A stretch of 55,475 nucleotides of DNA from JAXLQL01 sp046331625 (GCA_046331625.1 JAXLQL010000039.1:1-55475); one strand, 5' to 3'. Positions 33,779 to 43,217 are shown, counted from the first letter of the stretch. A program made the numbers and translations. The notes: generated by a model not told the origin, from the sequence alone.

Positions 33779-34786
33779 ATGCCAATCAAAGTAGGTATCA
33801 ACGGCTTCGGCCGCATTGGCCGGAACGTGCTTCGCGCTGGCTTGCATCGCGAAGGCCTCGATTTCGTGGCAACCAATGACCTCACCGATACCAAGACGCT
33901 CGCCCATCTGCTCAAGTACGACTCCGTTCTGGGGCCTCTCCATGAAGAGATTCGCGCCGATGGCGACACCATCCAGGTGGCCGGCGAGAAGCTGAAAGTG
34001 TTTTCGATCAAAGACCCGGCCGAGATCGATTGGCCGTCTTTGGGCGTACAAGTGGTGGTGGAATCCACCGGCCGGTTCACCAAAGCTGAAGATGCCAAGA
34101 AGCATCTGCGCGGCAGCGTGAAGAAGGTGATCATCTCCGCACCGGCCACCGACGAAGACATCACCATGGTGCTCGGAGTGAACGACGGCTCCTATGACGC
34201 AGCCAAGCACTCCATCATTTCCAACGCATCATGCACCACCAACTGCCTGGCGCCGGTGGTGAAGGTGCTGCAGGACAAGTTCGGCATCGAGAAGGGTTCG
34301 ATGACGACGATCCACAGCTACACCAATGACCAGAATGTGCTCGACTTTCCGCACAAAGACCTGCGGCGCGCACGTGCGGCTGCATTGAACATGATCCCGA
34401 CCTCGACGGGCGCGGCCAAGGCGATCGGGCTCGTGATGCCGGATCTGAAGGGCAAGCTCGATGGCTACGCCATGCGGGTTCCCACTCCCAACGTGAGCGT
34501 GGTGGACTTCGTGTGCGTCACCAAGACGAAAACGACTACGGCGGAAGTGAACGCGGCTTTGAAGGAAGCAGCTAACGGATCGCTGAAGGGGATTCTCGGG
34601 TATACCGAAGATCCGGTGGTTTCGACGGACATGATGCACAACCCGAACAGCTCGATCGTGGATTCGGGGATGACGAAGGTGCTCGACGGGAACCTGGTGA
34701 AAGTGATCTCGTGGTACGACAACGAGTGGGGATACTCGATGCGCGTGGTGGACCTGATCGAGTTCCTGGGCAAGAAGGGACTGTAA
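33779..34786 (+). CDS. gap: Glyceraldehyde-3-phosphate dehydrogenase
   Basis: A 335-aa GAPDH that interconverts glyceraldehyde-3-phosphate and 1,3-bisphosphoglycerate with NAD(P). The Rossmann start IKVGINGFGRIGRN, the catalytic SNASCTTNCLAPV with the nucleophile Cys at about residue 152, HSYTNDQ with the general-base His, and SWYDNEWGYS near the end are all present. AAGGAG is upstream, about 14 bases before the ATG. It follows the aldolase/phosphatase and membrane-protein genes, so the group has a gluconeogenic flavour. A strong terminator follows. Confidence 0.97.
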   Translation: MPIKVGINGFGRIGRNVLRAGLHREGLDFVATNDLTDTKTLAHLLKYDSVLGPLHEEIRADGDTIQVAGEKLKVFSIKDPAEIDWPSLGVQVVVESTGRFTKAEDAKKHLRGSVKKVIISAPATDEDITMVLGVNDGSYDAAKHSIISNASCTTNCLAPVVKVLQDKFGIEKGSMTTIHSYTNDQNVLDFPHKDLRRARAAALNMIPTSTGAAKAIGLVMPDLKGKLDGYAMRVPTPNVSVVDFVCVTKTKTTTAEVNAALKEAANGSLKGILGYTEDPVVSTDMMHNPNSSIVDSGMTKVLDGNLVKVISWYDNEWGYSMRVVDLIEFLGKKGL

Positions 34787-34805
34787 GCTTCGGTTTTCGC
34801 GCCAG

Positions 34806-34831
34806 CGGGGGACCTTCGGGTCCCCCGTTTT
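34806..34831. terminator. Rho-independent terminator between convergent genes
   Basis: GGGGGACC-TTCG-GGTCCCCC forms an 8-bp GC-rich stem with a stable TTCG tetraloop, followed by GTTTTGCTTTT. It lies 20 bases after the gap stop and just before the stop of the convergent M20 gene, so it mainly serves gap. Confidence 0.88.
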
Positions 34832-34836
34832 GCTTT

Positions 34837-36384
34837 TCACTGCACCGTCGGATACTGAATGCCCAACTGCTCCAAGTAAGTTTTGTACCGCGTAGGATCG
34901 TAGCGCAGCTTCTGCAGGTCGCCCTTCACGCGCTCCATCTTCTCGCGATTGAAATGCACGGGAGGCTTCGTGTCCACCGGGATCAGCGATTGCCACTTCG
35001 TCTCCTTGGTCATCTCGGCGAAGTACTGCTTGCACTCGGCTACCAGCTTGGGATTCGTCATCAGATCGAGCACCGTCAACGCGTGCGCCTTCGCGCCCAC
35101 CGTCGCTCCCTTGTGCGCGATCGGAGTCGCCATCGCGATCCCGCTCGACCAGTGATGTCCCACCATGCCCGGAATGTTCCCCGGATAGCGTAGCACCACG
35201 GTCGGCAGGTTCCACGAGACCTCGGCGATATCGTCCGATCCGGCGCCCTGCCCTTCCTTCGCCAGCGCCATTTCCGCAACCTTCGTCGACAAGCCCACCA
35301 CCTTCGACTTCATCATCGCCTGCGCAGCATTCGCCAGCTTCACGTCTTCGGCGGACCACTGCGGCATCCCCACGCGCTGGATGTTCGCGTAGAGCGCCTC
35401 GGCCAGCGGCTTGTTGAACGCACCCGGCCACGCCGCTCCGAGCACGCGCTCGTCCATCGTGGTGTCCGTCATCAGGGTGGCTGCTTTGGCGATTCGCGTT
35501 CCGATTTCGTGTAATTCGTTCAATTTCTCGAAATCCCACTCGCGAAAGAAATACCAGACGGTGGCCTCGGGCGGAACCACGTTCGGCTGGTCGCCGCCAT
35601 GCACGATCACGTAGTGCGATCTTTGCTCTGGCCGCAAGTGCTCGCGCCGGTAGTTCCAACCGACGTTCATCAGCTCCACGGCGTCGAGCGCCGAGCGGCC
35701 TTTCCACGGCGAGCCCGCGCCGTGCGCCGATACGCCATGAAACGAGTACTGCGTGGAAACGAGGCCGGTGCCGTGCGGGAATCCCCAGGCAGTGGTGAAC
35801 TCGTTCGAGATGTGCGTGGAGAGCATGATGTCGAGGTCTTTGAACAAGCCCGCGTTCACCATATAGGTGCGCGATCCCAAGAGCTCTTCGGCCACGCCGG
35901 GATACAGGCGCAACGTGCCCGTGATCTTGTATCGCTCCATCAGCGTCTTCGCCACCAGCGCCGCGGTGACGTTCACGGCTTGGCCCGCGTTGTGCCCTTC
36001 GCCGTGTCCGGGTCCATTCGGAATCAGCGGCGCGCGAAACGCAACGCCCGGTTTTTGCGATGTCTCGGGGAGGCCGTCAATATCCGCCATCAGCCCGATC
36101 ACCGGCTTGCCTTGGCCCCATTCGGCCACCCATGCGGTGGGCATGCCCGCTACGCCGCGCTGCACGCGGAAGCCTTCTTTCTCGAGGATTCCGGTGACGT
36201 ATGCCGAGGTTTCGAACTCCTGGTAGCCGAGTTCGGAGAAGGAGAAGATCGAGTCCACCACTTGCTGCGTGAAGGTGCGCCGGCCTTCGACCATTTCCTG
36301 CGCGGCTTGTTTCAAGGTGGCGAGGTCGGGCGTCTGCGCAAGCAGCGTCAGGCCAAGCGCGAACAGACAGGCGATGCGAAACAT
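34837..36384 (-). CDS. Exported M20-family amidohydrolase (AbgB-like)
   Basis: A 515-aa zinc amidohydrolase of the M20D type, nearest in layout to p-aminobenzoyl-glutamate hydrolase subunit B. A signal peptide (MFRIACLFALGLTLLAQ) precedes it. Metal-site regions include IGLMADIDGLPETSQ, GPGHGEGHNAG and GVAEELLGSRTYM; HGVSAHGAGSPWKGRSALD marks the dimerisation-domain entry typical of the family. Export of such an enzyme suggests use of an extracellular amide or peptide substrate. It is divergent from the esterase gene (46 bases between starts). Confidence 0.85.
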   Translation of the reverse strand: MFRIACLFALGLTLLAQTPDLATLKQAAQEMVEGRRTFTQQVVDSIFSFSELGYQEFETSAYVTGILEKEGFRVQRGVAGMPTAWVAEWGQGKPVIGLMADIDGLPETSQKPGVAFRAPLIPNGPGHGEGHNAGQAVNVTAALVAKTLMERYKITGTLRLYPGVAEELLGSRTYMVNAGLFKDLDIMLSTHISNEFTTAWGFPHGTGLVSTQYSFHGVSAHGAGSPWKGRSALDAVELMNVGWNYRREHLRPEQRSHYVIVHGGDQPNVVPPEATVWYFFREWDFEKLNELHEIGTRIAKAATLMTDTTMDERVLGAAWPGAFNKPLAEALYANIQRVGMPQWSAEDVKLANAAQAMMKSKVVGLSTKVAEMALAKEGQGAGSDDIAEVSWNLPTVVLRYPGNIPGMVGHHWSSGIAMATPIAHKGATVGAKAHALTVLDLMTNPKLVAECKQYFAEMTKETKWQSLIPVDTKPPVHFNREKMERVKGDLQKLRYDPTRYKTYLEQLGIQYPTVQ

Positions 36385-36430
36385 CCTTCTCTTCTACCAT
36401 GCGCACCCCCTCGCTGCTACAATGCCTGCG

Positions 36431-37303
36431 ATGATGAAAGCAATTTTCGCGCTTGGGTTGGCTGCGTGCGCGTTCGCGCAACGCGGGGGCACGCCTCCGC
36501 CGGTGGAGAAACTTTGGCCCGCCGGAGCTCCCGGTGCGCAAGGCGACGCCGATGCGCACACGCCGACGATTTCGATCTACAAGCCCGCGGGTCAACGGCG
36601 CGATGCGGCGGTAGTGGTGTGTCCGGGCGGAGGGTATCGCAATCTCGCGATCGACCATGAAGGCGACCAGGTGGCGCGCTGGCTGAACTCGCAAGGCATC
36701 ATGGCTTTCGTCCTCAAGTATCGGCTCGGACCGAAGTATCATCACCCCGTCGAACTGGGCGACGCCCAGCGAGCGATTCGCACGGTGCGCTCGCGCGCGG
36801 CGGAATTCGGCATCGCGCCTAACAAAATCGGCATCTGGGGATTCTCCGCGGGCGGGCATCTTGCATCGTCGGCTGCCACGCACTTCGACAAGGGCTCGGC
36901 CGGAGCGCCCGATCCCATCGACCGCGTTTCGTCGCGACCCGATTTCGCGGTGCTGACTTATCCGGTAATCACGTTCACTGAAGAGGCGTACGTGCACAAG
37001 GGTTCGCGCTCGAACTTACTCGGCGACTCACCCGATCCCGCGCTCGTCAAGCTCATGTCGAACGAACTGCAAGTGAAGCCCGACACGCCGCCGATCTTCC
37101 TGGTGCATTCGAACGAGGACAAAGGCGTGCCTCCCGAAAACTCCGTGCTGCTCTATCTCGCGCTGCGCAAAGCCGGCGTGCCGGCGGAGATGCATATTTA
37201 TGAGCGCGGTCCGCATGGGTTTGGGCTGGGGTGGTCCGACATCGCGCTGAGCTCTTGGCCGGCGAGGCTCGCGGATTGGTTCCATGTGCGTGGAATACTC
37301 TGA
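36431..37303 (+). CDS. Exported alpha/beta-hydrolase (acetyl-esterase-like)
   Basis: A 290-aa secreted esterase-type protein with a signal peptide (MMKAIFALGLAACAFAQ). The oxyanion region VVCPGGGYRN, nucleophile GFSAGGHLASS, a late Asp in HSNEDKG and the His in RGPHGFGLG form a complete catalytic triad. This pattern is common in carbohydrate acetyl-esterases. Starts at 36422, 36431 or 36434 are all in frame; 36431 is a compromise. The next gene starts 3 bases after its stop. Confidence 0.85.
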   Translation: MMKAIFALGLAACAFAQRGGTPPPVEKLWPAGAPGAQGDADAHTPTISIYKPAGQRRDAAVVVCPGGGYRNLAIDHEGDQVARWLNSQGIMAFVLKYRLGPKYHHPVELGDAQRAIRTVRSRAAEFGIAPNKIGIWGFSAGGHLASSAATHFDKGSAGAPDPIDRVSSRPDFAVLTYPVITFTEEAYVHKGSRSNLLGDSPDPALVKLMSNELQVKPDTPPIFLVHSNEDKGVPPENSVLLYLALRKAGVPAEMHIYERGPHGFGLGWSDIALSSWPARLADWFHVRGIL

Positions 37304-37306
37304 GCC

Positions 37307-37936
37307 GTGACTGAAATCGATCAACTACTCGCCGCCCTTTCGAGCCCTGACGGCAAAGAGCGTCACTTCGCTGCCGTGCGGCTCGGCTTCCTCGGGCCCG
37401 AACCCGCCGTCATCGAAGCCCTGAAAAAGACGGCTCGCGAAGACAGCCAGCCTCACATCCGGGGATTCGCGGTGCTCTCGCTTGATCGCCTCGGCCACCA
37501 GCGGGCGGCCAACGAGATCCGCATCGAGATGCTCTCGTCGAGTCGCGAGCAGACTGTGCGCGAAGCGGCCACGGAACTCGGGAAGTCGGGCGACCCGCGC
37601 GCCGCCGAAGCGTTGCTTGCACTGCTCTCGCGCAAACCGCCGCAAGCAGTGATCGGGTTCGTTTTCGAAGCTCTCGCCAACCTCCACGATCCGCGCGCGC
37701 TCGACGCTTTGGCGCCATACCTCGCTGACGCCGATCCCTTCGTTCGCGCGCTGGCGGCGCAATCGCTCGGCGCGCTCGGCGATGCGCGCGCTGTTCCTCT
37801 GCTCAAACGCTTGACGCGCGATTCCGCGCACGCGTGGAACGAAGACCGCGGACCGGCCTTCTCCGTCGGCGACATCGCTCGCCAATCCCTGCGCAAGCTC
37901 GGCCACGGCTTCGCCGCGCTGTTCGAGCTATACTAA
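37307..37936 (+). CDS. HEAT-repeat protein
   Basis: A 209-aa all-helical protein of PBS-lyase/HEAT repeats, about 30 residues each, such as DPRAAEALLALL, DPRALDALAPYLADADPFVRALAAQ and LGALGDARAVPLLKRL. There is no signal peptide or catalytic motif, so a protein-binding role is likely. It starts with GTG 37307, three bases after the esterase stop. Confidence 0.8.
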   Translation: MTEIDQLLAALSSPDGKERHFAAVRLGFLGPEPAVIEALKKTAREDSQPHIRGFAVLSLDRLGHQRAANEIRIEMLSSSREQTVREAATELGKSGDPRAAEALLALLSRKPPQAVIGFVFEALANLHDPRALDALAPYLADADPFVRALAAQSLGALGDARAVPLLKRLTRDSAHAWNEDRGPAFSVGDIARQSLRKLGHGFAALFELY

Positions 37937-38082
37937 TCCGCAGGTCTCAACCTCCACCCAACCCTTTCGCTGCTACACGTAAGGGCTGACGGGTGCGAGC
38001 CGGCGAGAGGAACCCCCGATCAACCAGTTTTAGGCATTCCTCCGGACGGCCGTTCCTGAAAGCCACTACGGAGGAGCCTCGA

Positions 38083-38796
38083 ATGGCGAATGCAGCGATC
38101 GCCGAACAGCAACAGTACTACACGAACCGTTGGAAACGGTTTGAGAAAGCCAACGCGCTGGAACTCGCGCGAGCGGCAAAGATCCTCGACTACATGTCCA
38201 GGGTCGAATTGCCCCGGGACGCCGCGATATGCGACCTCGGTTGTGGCGCTGGCTGGCTCACCAACATCCTGAACACCTTCGGCAATGCCACGGGGGTAGA
38301 CCTTTCCCAGGTTGACGCGGCTCGGATGAGGTACCCCGGATGCACTTTCGAGACCATCGACATTCCCAACTGGAAGCGAGAGGGCAACGCTTTCGACTTG
38401 GTAACAAGCTCTGAAGTGATCGAGCACATCGAACCGAAAGCCCAGCCCGGCTACCTCGAAGTTGCCCATCGGATCCTGCGGCCAGGCGGGTACCTGATTC
38501 TGACCACTCCAAACGCCTCCACCGTGAAAGCCGCGGGGGGGCGCGCCTACTCGAATCAACCGCTCGAGTTCTGGCTCAGAGCGGCGGAACTCCGCAATCT
38601 CGTCGGTCGTCAGTTCGAGATCCTGGCCTTCGACTCGATCATCCTCAACGCCGGGAATACCGGGCTCCACCGAATCGTCAACTCCCACACCCTTCGCTCA
38701 TCACTCGGAAAACTCGGCCTACTTCGGTCTTGGGAGCTCCTCGCGGGGAAGCTGTCATTCGGGCTCCATCTGACACTTCTTGCGCGGAAGAAGTGA
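38083..38796 (+). CDS. SAM-dependent methyltransferase (UbiG-like)
   Basis: A 237-aa class I methyltransferase with the SAM-binding motif ICDLGCGAGWL, acidic loop GVDLS, the post-motif SSEVIEHIEP and LRPGGYLILTTPN. ATG 38083 has GGAGGAG upstream; the longer frame from 37993 is not supported. It is followed by a GT2 gene and, on the other strand, another methyltransferase, suggesting a small glycan- or lipid-modifying cluster. The methylated substrate is unknown. Confidence 0.83.
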   Translation: MANAAIAEQQQYYTNRWKRFEKANALELARAAKILDYMSRVELPRDAAICDLGCGAGWLTNILNTFGNATGVDLSQVDAARMRYPGCTFETIDIPNWKREGNAFDLVTSSEVIEHIEPKAQPGYLEVAHRILRPGGYLILTTPNASTVKAAGGRAYSNQPLEFWLRAAELRNLVGRQFEILAFDSIILNAGNTGLHRIVNSHTLRSSLGKLGLLRSWELLAGKLSFGLHLTLLARKK

Positions 38797-38892
38797 TGCT
38801 TCCGAACAGTAGGGAACAGGCCCTTTGGTGGTCCCAATAGTTTAGTACCAAATCGTCTAGCAGTGCTATACTACTCATAACCATCGAGGAGT

Positions 38893-39852
38893 ATGAGTCA
38901 ACTCCAGCCGACCGCTTTCGAAGTGTTACTTCGGGAGCGGCCTGAAGCGGTCGAGCTTCCGGCAATCACAGTAATCATTCCGACTCTTTGCCAGTCGCAG
39001 CGCCGTGAGAGTCTGCGGGCGGCCGTACAGAGTGTCGTCAGCCAACGAGGAGTTCGTGCCAAGGCTTTGTTGGCCGTGAACGGCAATCGAGCCGACGAAG
39101 ACCTGTTGCGGATGATCGAGGCGGAGCCCGGTGTAGAAGTGCTGCGGATCCGCGAAGCCGGCATCGCGAACGCACTTCGCTCGGCACGTGTCCGGGTGCG
39201 GACTGAGACCTTCGCGTTTCTCGATGACGATGACGTCCTGCTCGACGGCTCGCTCGTTTGCCGCTGGGAGCGGATGCGGCAGCAGGGCGCGGACGTCGTG
39301 GTCGGCAATGGCCACTTCGTAGGCCGGGAGCCCATTCTTTTCGACATCGATCGCCTGGAAGCCGATCCGCTTGCCCGGCTCGCCTCAGGCCGGAACTGGT
39401 TGGCGTCCCCTGCGGGCCTGTTCCGGACTCAAAGCATTGATCTCGAGTTCTTTGACGGAAAGAACGGTTTCCACGAATGGACCATGCTGGCGTTCAAGCT
39501 CGCTGTGGCGGGCAAGAAGATCAGCTTCGTCGGCCAACTTTGCTATTGCCTGTACGAAACGCCTGGCTCGGCTTGGCGCGCAGGCGGAGAAAGGTTCCAC
39601 GCCGATGCGATCTCCGTGGCCGGGCATTGTCTTCGAAATTCCCCGAAGCACCTGAAACCGGCATTCCTGAACCGGTGGATCAGCGCGCTTCACGATGCTT
39701 CGGAGTTTCACGCCGGGGCAGGAAACCGCGCCGCCGCATGGCGGCTGCACGCGAAATGCCTGGTCGCCGGCGGTTGGCGCTTCCTTCCTTTCACGCTACG
39801 GCTGGCCGCGGCTTCGGTCTCCCTGCCGCCGGCGGCTCACCGCGCGAGCTGA
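38893..39852 (+). CDS. Family 2 glycosyltransferase
   Basis: A 319-aa GT-A fold transferase. The N-terminal strand ITVIIPTL starts the nucleotide-sugar domain, IANALRSARVRVRTETFAFLDDDD holds the DxD-type metal motif, and FHEWTMLAFKLA carries a conserved acidic region downstream. ATG 38893 has GAGGAGT just before it; a -10-like TATACT lies at 38867-38872 with no good -35. Donor and acceptor are unknown; neighbours suggest a surface glycan. Confidence 0.83.
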   Translation: MSQLQPTAFEVLLRERPEAVELPAITVIIPTLCQSQRRESLRAAVQSVVSQRGVRAKALLAVNGNRADEDLLRMIEAEPGVEVLRIREAGIANALRSARVRVRTETFAFLDDDDVLLDGSLVCRWERMRQQGADVVVGNGHFVGREPILFDIDRLEADPLARLASGRNWLASPAGLFRTQSIDLEFFDGKNGFHEWTMLAFKLAVAGKKISFVGQLCYCLYETPGSAWRAGGERFHADAISVAGHCLRNSPKHLKPAFLNRWISALHDASEFHAGAGNRAAAWRLHAKCLVAGGWRFLPFTLRLAAASVSLPPAAHRAS

Positions 39853-39856
39853 GCGG

Positions 39857-40564
39857 TCACTTCTTTCGAAACAGGAAGCACCCCAACTGGTGTAACTCGT
39901 TTTCCGACTGCGCCTGTTGCCACGGCACTCGTTTTCCCGTCGCCCAGACGGGACCATCGAATAGCTGCCACAATTCACGCTTTTCGAGCGAGAGCCCCAT
40001 GGCGAGCCAGCCCTCGAACTCGGCCTTCGAATGCGAGCGGCAGGGATATGGATTGGTCTGTCCGTACAAGGCATCGGGACGCCGGTAGACATTCTCATCC
40101 GGCGTGGAGTGAGCGTACGGCGTGGTGAGAATGAGGTGGCCTCCTGGCTTCACCAAGGCCGTCATGTTTCTCATTGCCGTGGCTTGATCTCGAATGTGTT
40201 CGAGCACGCTGATGCAGGTGACCGCGTCGAACTGCTTGCCCGCCAACGGATCCGGTTTCAGGATATCCACGTCGTGCACATGCCAATGGCGATTGACCAT
40301 GCCTTCCGGCCAATAGTCGCGCACGTTATCTGTCGCCGTCACCAGAAACCCACAGTTGCGCAGCAGGTGGGGCCACGCCGTGGTCCCGGTGCCGACATCC
40401 AAGATCGTCTTGGGGCGGTGTTCGGAAAGCGCTTGCAGCGCAAACCGGAACTCGATTGGCCTTTCGTTGTGTACCGAAAAACTCTGCGATTCTTCTTCTG
40501 ATTTGCAGATCTGCCGGATATACCAACGTCCGGCTTGATGAACCACGCGCTTCAGCGGATTCAT
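39857..40564 (-). CDS. SAM-dependent methyltransferase
   Basis: A 235-aa class I methyltransferase with TILDVGTGTTAWPHLL (SAM motif I), ATDNVRDYW, CISVLEHIRDQ (post-motif) and VKPGGHLILTTPYA. It is convergent with the GT2 gene, whose stop lies 5 bases away. Substrate not assignable. Confidence 0.8.
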   Translation of the reverse strand: MNPLKRVVHQAGRWYIRQICKSEEESQSFSVHNERPIEFRFALQALSEHRPKTILDVGTGTTAWPHLLRNCGFLVTATDNVRDYWPEGMVNRHWHVHDVDILKPDPLAGKQFDAVTCISVLEHIRDQATAMRNMTALVKPGGHLILTTPYAHSTPDENVYRRPDALYGQTNPYPCRSHSKAEFEGWLAMGLSLEKRELWQLFDGPVWATGKRVPWQQAQSENELHQLGCFLFRKK

Positions 40565-40667
40565 CCTGCCCGTCTACCGTTCCGCATTTGTCCGAACGGC
40601 GATGATAACACAGGCAGCCTGGCGGCCCGTACCCCGGCCCCCCCGCAACATCGGATTCCGCAATGCA

Positions 40668-42437
40668 TCAGCCGTTCCGCATCAGCCGGAAGTACGTGCT
40701 GTACATCTCGCGCTGCACGCGATAGAACGGCCGCAGGCGTACGGCCCCGGTGCTTGCGGCGCAATCGAATTCGAGCGGCTTACCGGCAACCGGCGCAGAT
40801 CGCGCCAACGCCTCCGCGGTCGCGGCGAGTTCTGCCGGTGGATCCACCGCGGTCAGCATGATCGGGCCGCGCATCAGCGCTACCGTATCGGAATTGCGGT
40901 CGTCCACGGGCACCGTGCGGAAGCTCATCGGAAAAGTCAGCTCTACGCGGTCGCCCGCTTTCCATCGGCGGTCAATCGCGGCGAACGTGCCCGGCTTGGC
41001 GGGGACCGAGACGGCGCGGCCGTTTACGGCGATGCGCGGCGAATGCGCGAGCCATCCGGGAATACGCAGGCGCAGTGTGAAGCGCTGCTCCCGCTCGGGG
41101 TTCACGCGCAGTTCCACCTCTTCCGATTCCGGATACTCGGTGTGCTGCGCGATCCGCACCGGCACGCCGCCCACGTTCCATCGAAGCTCGCTGGCGGTGT
41201 AGAAGTTCACGTACACGCCGCGCGAATCGAGGAAGTAAATGTCGAGCGGATAGTCGGCCACCGATTGCAGGAGCGTTCCCGCGCAGCATGGCCACTTGCG
41301 ATGGTAGTAGCGCTTCTGCGCGCGTGCCTGATAGTCGGAATAGTAGAAATAGCCGCCATCGTCGTCCGGGTCGATCGAACCCAGGATCGTGTTGAACAAC
41401 ACGCGCTCGAGTCCATCGCCATAACGCGCGTCGCCCGTGAACATCGTCAAATAGCGCGCGAGCTTGGCGTGCGCGTAGAAGCAGCAAGGCGTTTCGAAGT
41501 GGTCGCGCGTGGTGGTGAGGCTGGCGCCCAAGCCGCCCGAGTGCGGCTTGACGAACTCCTCGCGCGGAGCCCACGCGCCCGAGGCGTACTGCTGCGTCTG
41601 TTCGATCATGTCCCAGGCGTTGCGGATCGCGCGCAGATACTTCGCGTCTCCCAGCGTTTCATAAGCCTTCGCGCCGGAGCTGAGCGCGATCACGTGACTG
41701 TAGCCGTGCTGGCCCGGAAGGACGTTACGGCCCTCGGCCAGCGGATCGAAGAACGCCTGGTCGAGCAGATAGCGCCGCGCCATGTCGAGGTAACGGCGAT
41801 CGCCCGTCAACTCGTGAGCGAGGAAGAGATTCTCCGGCAGAATGAAGGGTTCATCATAAGGCGGGTTGCGCACGCCGATGCGATCGAACGTGTGGCCGGG
41901 AATCCAACTCGCCGCGCCCGCGATCACCTGCGGCAGCAGGGTACGAGCTTCGCCGATACCCGCGAGTTGCGCCGCGTCAATGAGCCCGATGTTGTACTTG
42001 TCGAGAATGTAGCAGGCCCAAGTAGACGCCTTCTTGCTCGCGTATGGCACGCCGTCTTTTTCGATTGTCTCCCCGTAACCGCGAACCAGCCGGCGCGCTT
42101 TGTCTGCCGCAGCTTGGCTGCCGGTGTGGGCATGAATGCGCGAATAGCCGGAGATGAATTGCCCGATGAGGTGGCCGGGGAGGAAACCTTCGGCGTCATA
42201 CCAGCCGCCCATATCGCGGCCCGGAGCGGGCATGCCCGTGCGTTGGCGATAAACCTTGAGCAAGCGGTCTTCATCGAGCCCGAGAAAGTGCGTCTGCAAG
42301 CGGCGGTACATGTCCGCCAAAGGACCGCTCGTAAGCGTTACCTGCGAATACGAGACTTCGCTCAGCAGGCGGCGGGACGAGCGAGCCGGAGCGGCCGCGA
42401 GCGCTACGCAGCCTAGAAGGGATCTTCTCGAGAGCAT
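40668..42437 (-). CDS. GH127-family glycoside hydrolase, exported
   Basis: A 589-aa protein of the beta-L-arabinofuranosidase-like GH127 family (DUF1680), acting on plant arabinan-type or glycoprotein sugars. An N-terminal leader (MLSRRSLLGCVALAAA) suggests export. The Cys-rich zinc/active site is visible as HFETPCCFYAH and, further on, KWPCCAGT, matching the Glu and Cys residues used by family enzymes. An (alpha/alpha) barrel fills the middle, and a beta-sandwich region follows. The precise sugar cannot be read. ATG 42437 begins the leader. Confidence 0.85.
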   Translation of the reverse strand: MLSRRSLLGCVALAAAPARSSRRLLSEVSYSQVTLTSGPLADMYRRLQTHFLGLDEDRLLKVYRQRTGMPAPGRDMGGWYDAEGFLPGHLIGQFISGYSRIHAHTGSQAAADKARRLVRGYGETIEKDGVPYASKKASTWACYILDKYNIGLIDAAQLAGIGEARTLLPQVIAGAASWIPGHTFDRIGVRNPPYDEPFILPENLFLAHELTGDRRYLDMARRYLLDQAFFDPLAEGRNVLPGQHGYSHVIALSSGAKAYETLGDAKYLRAIRNAWDMIEQTQQYASGAWAPREEFVKPHSGGLGASLTTTRDHFETPCCFYAHAKLARYLTMFTGDARYGDGLERVLFNTILGSIDPDDDGGYFYYSDYQARAQKRYYHRKWPCCAGTLLQSVADYPLDIYFLDSRGVYVNFYTASELRWNVGGVPVRIAQHTEYPESEEVELRVNPEREQRFTLRLRIPGWLAHSPRIAVNGRAVSVPAKPGTFAAIDRRWKAGDRVELTFPMSFRTVPVDDRNSDTVALMRGPIMLTAVDPPAELAATAEALARSAPVAGKPLEFDCAASTGAVRLRPFYRVQREMYSTYFRLMRNG

Positions 42438-42504
42438 TGAACTTGGGCCACGGCGATCGCGCCCATACAACGCTACCACGCGAGAGGAGAGAGCGGAGGC
42501 CGTT

Positions 42505-42926
42505 TCAGAGGTCCATCTGACGCCGTGGGCGATGATTGCGGGCCGCGTCGATGAGGCAACGGCGGATCTCGGTGAGCGTCGTCAGAGGTTTCGGCAGGTA
42601 GTAGGCTGCTCCCTGATGGAAAGTCTCTTCCCGCACAGCCGGCTCGGTGTTGCCGGTGAGGACCACTACGGGGATGCTCGGAGCCGCAATGCGAATCGCC
42701 TTGTGACAAGGTGCGCCGTCGAGCTCAGTCATGCCGAGATCGAGCTGCACTACATCGACCCGCTGAGAGGCGAGCGTGTCCATAGCCGCTATCAGATCGC
42801 CACGCCAGATCAGATCGATTTCCGCCGCGCCCTGGCAAAGTGCCACACGAGCGTCTCGGCGTGTTCGAGGTTGTCCTCGACATACAAGACTCGGACCGGG
42901 TCCTGCCGTTTGGCGCCGGCGGCCAC
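42505..42926 (-). pseudogene. Response-regulator receiver domain, frameshifted
   Basis: A stand-alone CheY-like domain in two frames. The first frame, from GTG 42926, reads VRVLYVEDNLEHAETLV with the acidic pocket, then hits a stop after about 37 codons. A second frame resumes at about 42840 with AAEIDLIWRGD and continues through VDVVQLDLGM (phospho-acceptor Asp), VVVLTGN and YYLPKPL (conserved Lys) to the stop at 42505. One missing base near 42830-42840 explains the break. All receiver key residues are otherwise intact, so the break may be recent, or a programmed shift or sequence error. Confidence 0.75.
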
Positions 42927-42935
42927 CAGGCTCCC

Positions 42936-43160
42936 TTCCACGAGAATCGCCGCTCCGACATCGACGCGCTGAAACAGGCCCGGTTGCGTGGTGACTTTGC
43001 CGCCATCAAGCGCATCGGGCATGACTGCAAGGGGATTTCGAAGCACTACGGCTTCGAAGAAACCGGCCTGGCAGGCGCCAGTCCCGAGCCGGCAGCCGGA
43101 AGTCAGGAGCTCGAAGCCATCGATGGCGCCATCCGTCGTCTTCTCTGGCTGTCGATGAGG
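42936..43160 (+). pseudogene. Truncated Hpt (histidine phosphotransfer) domain remnant
   Basis: The + strand frame here reads FHENRRSDIDALKQ, LRGDFAAIKRIGHDCKG and HYGFEE, which matches the core of an Hpt domain, with the phospho-accepting His at codon 43020-43022. There is no start codon or N-terminal helix, the second half is poorly conserved, and the frame runs straight on into the TonB receptor gene. It begins 9 bases from the start of the broken receiver domain on the other strand. A fragment left by rearrangement is the best reading. Confidence 0.55.
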
Positions 43161-43217
43161 CCTGCGGCGCCCCGCCCAAGCCGGTCGCGTGACTTCACCC
43201 CGGTCTACCCTGAAAGC

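Noticed and set aside
40602..42416. 604-codon + strand frame opposite GH127
   Set aside because: Shadow of the GH127 gene, which has the expected zinc-site motifs and leader.
42840..43217. N-terminal extension of the second TonB receptor starting at 42840
   Set aside because: The upstream part is the Hpt fragment; the receptor's own signal peptide begins at ATG 43218.
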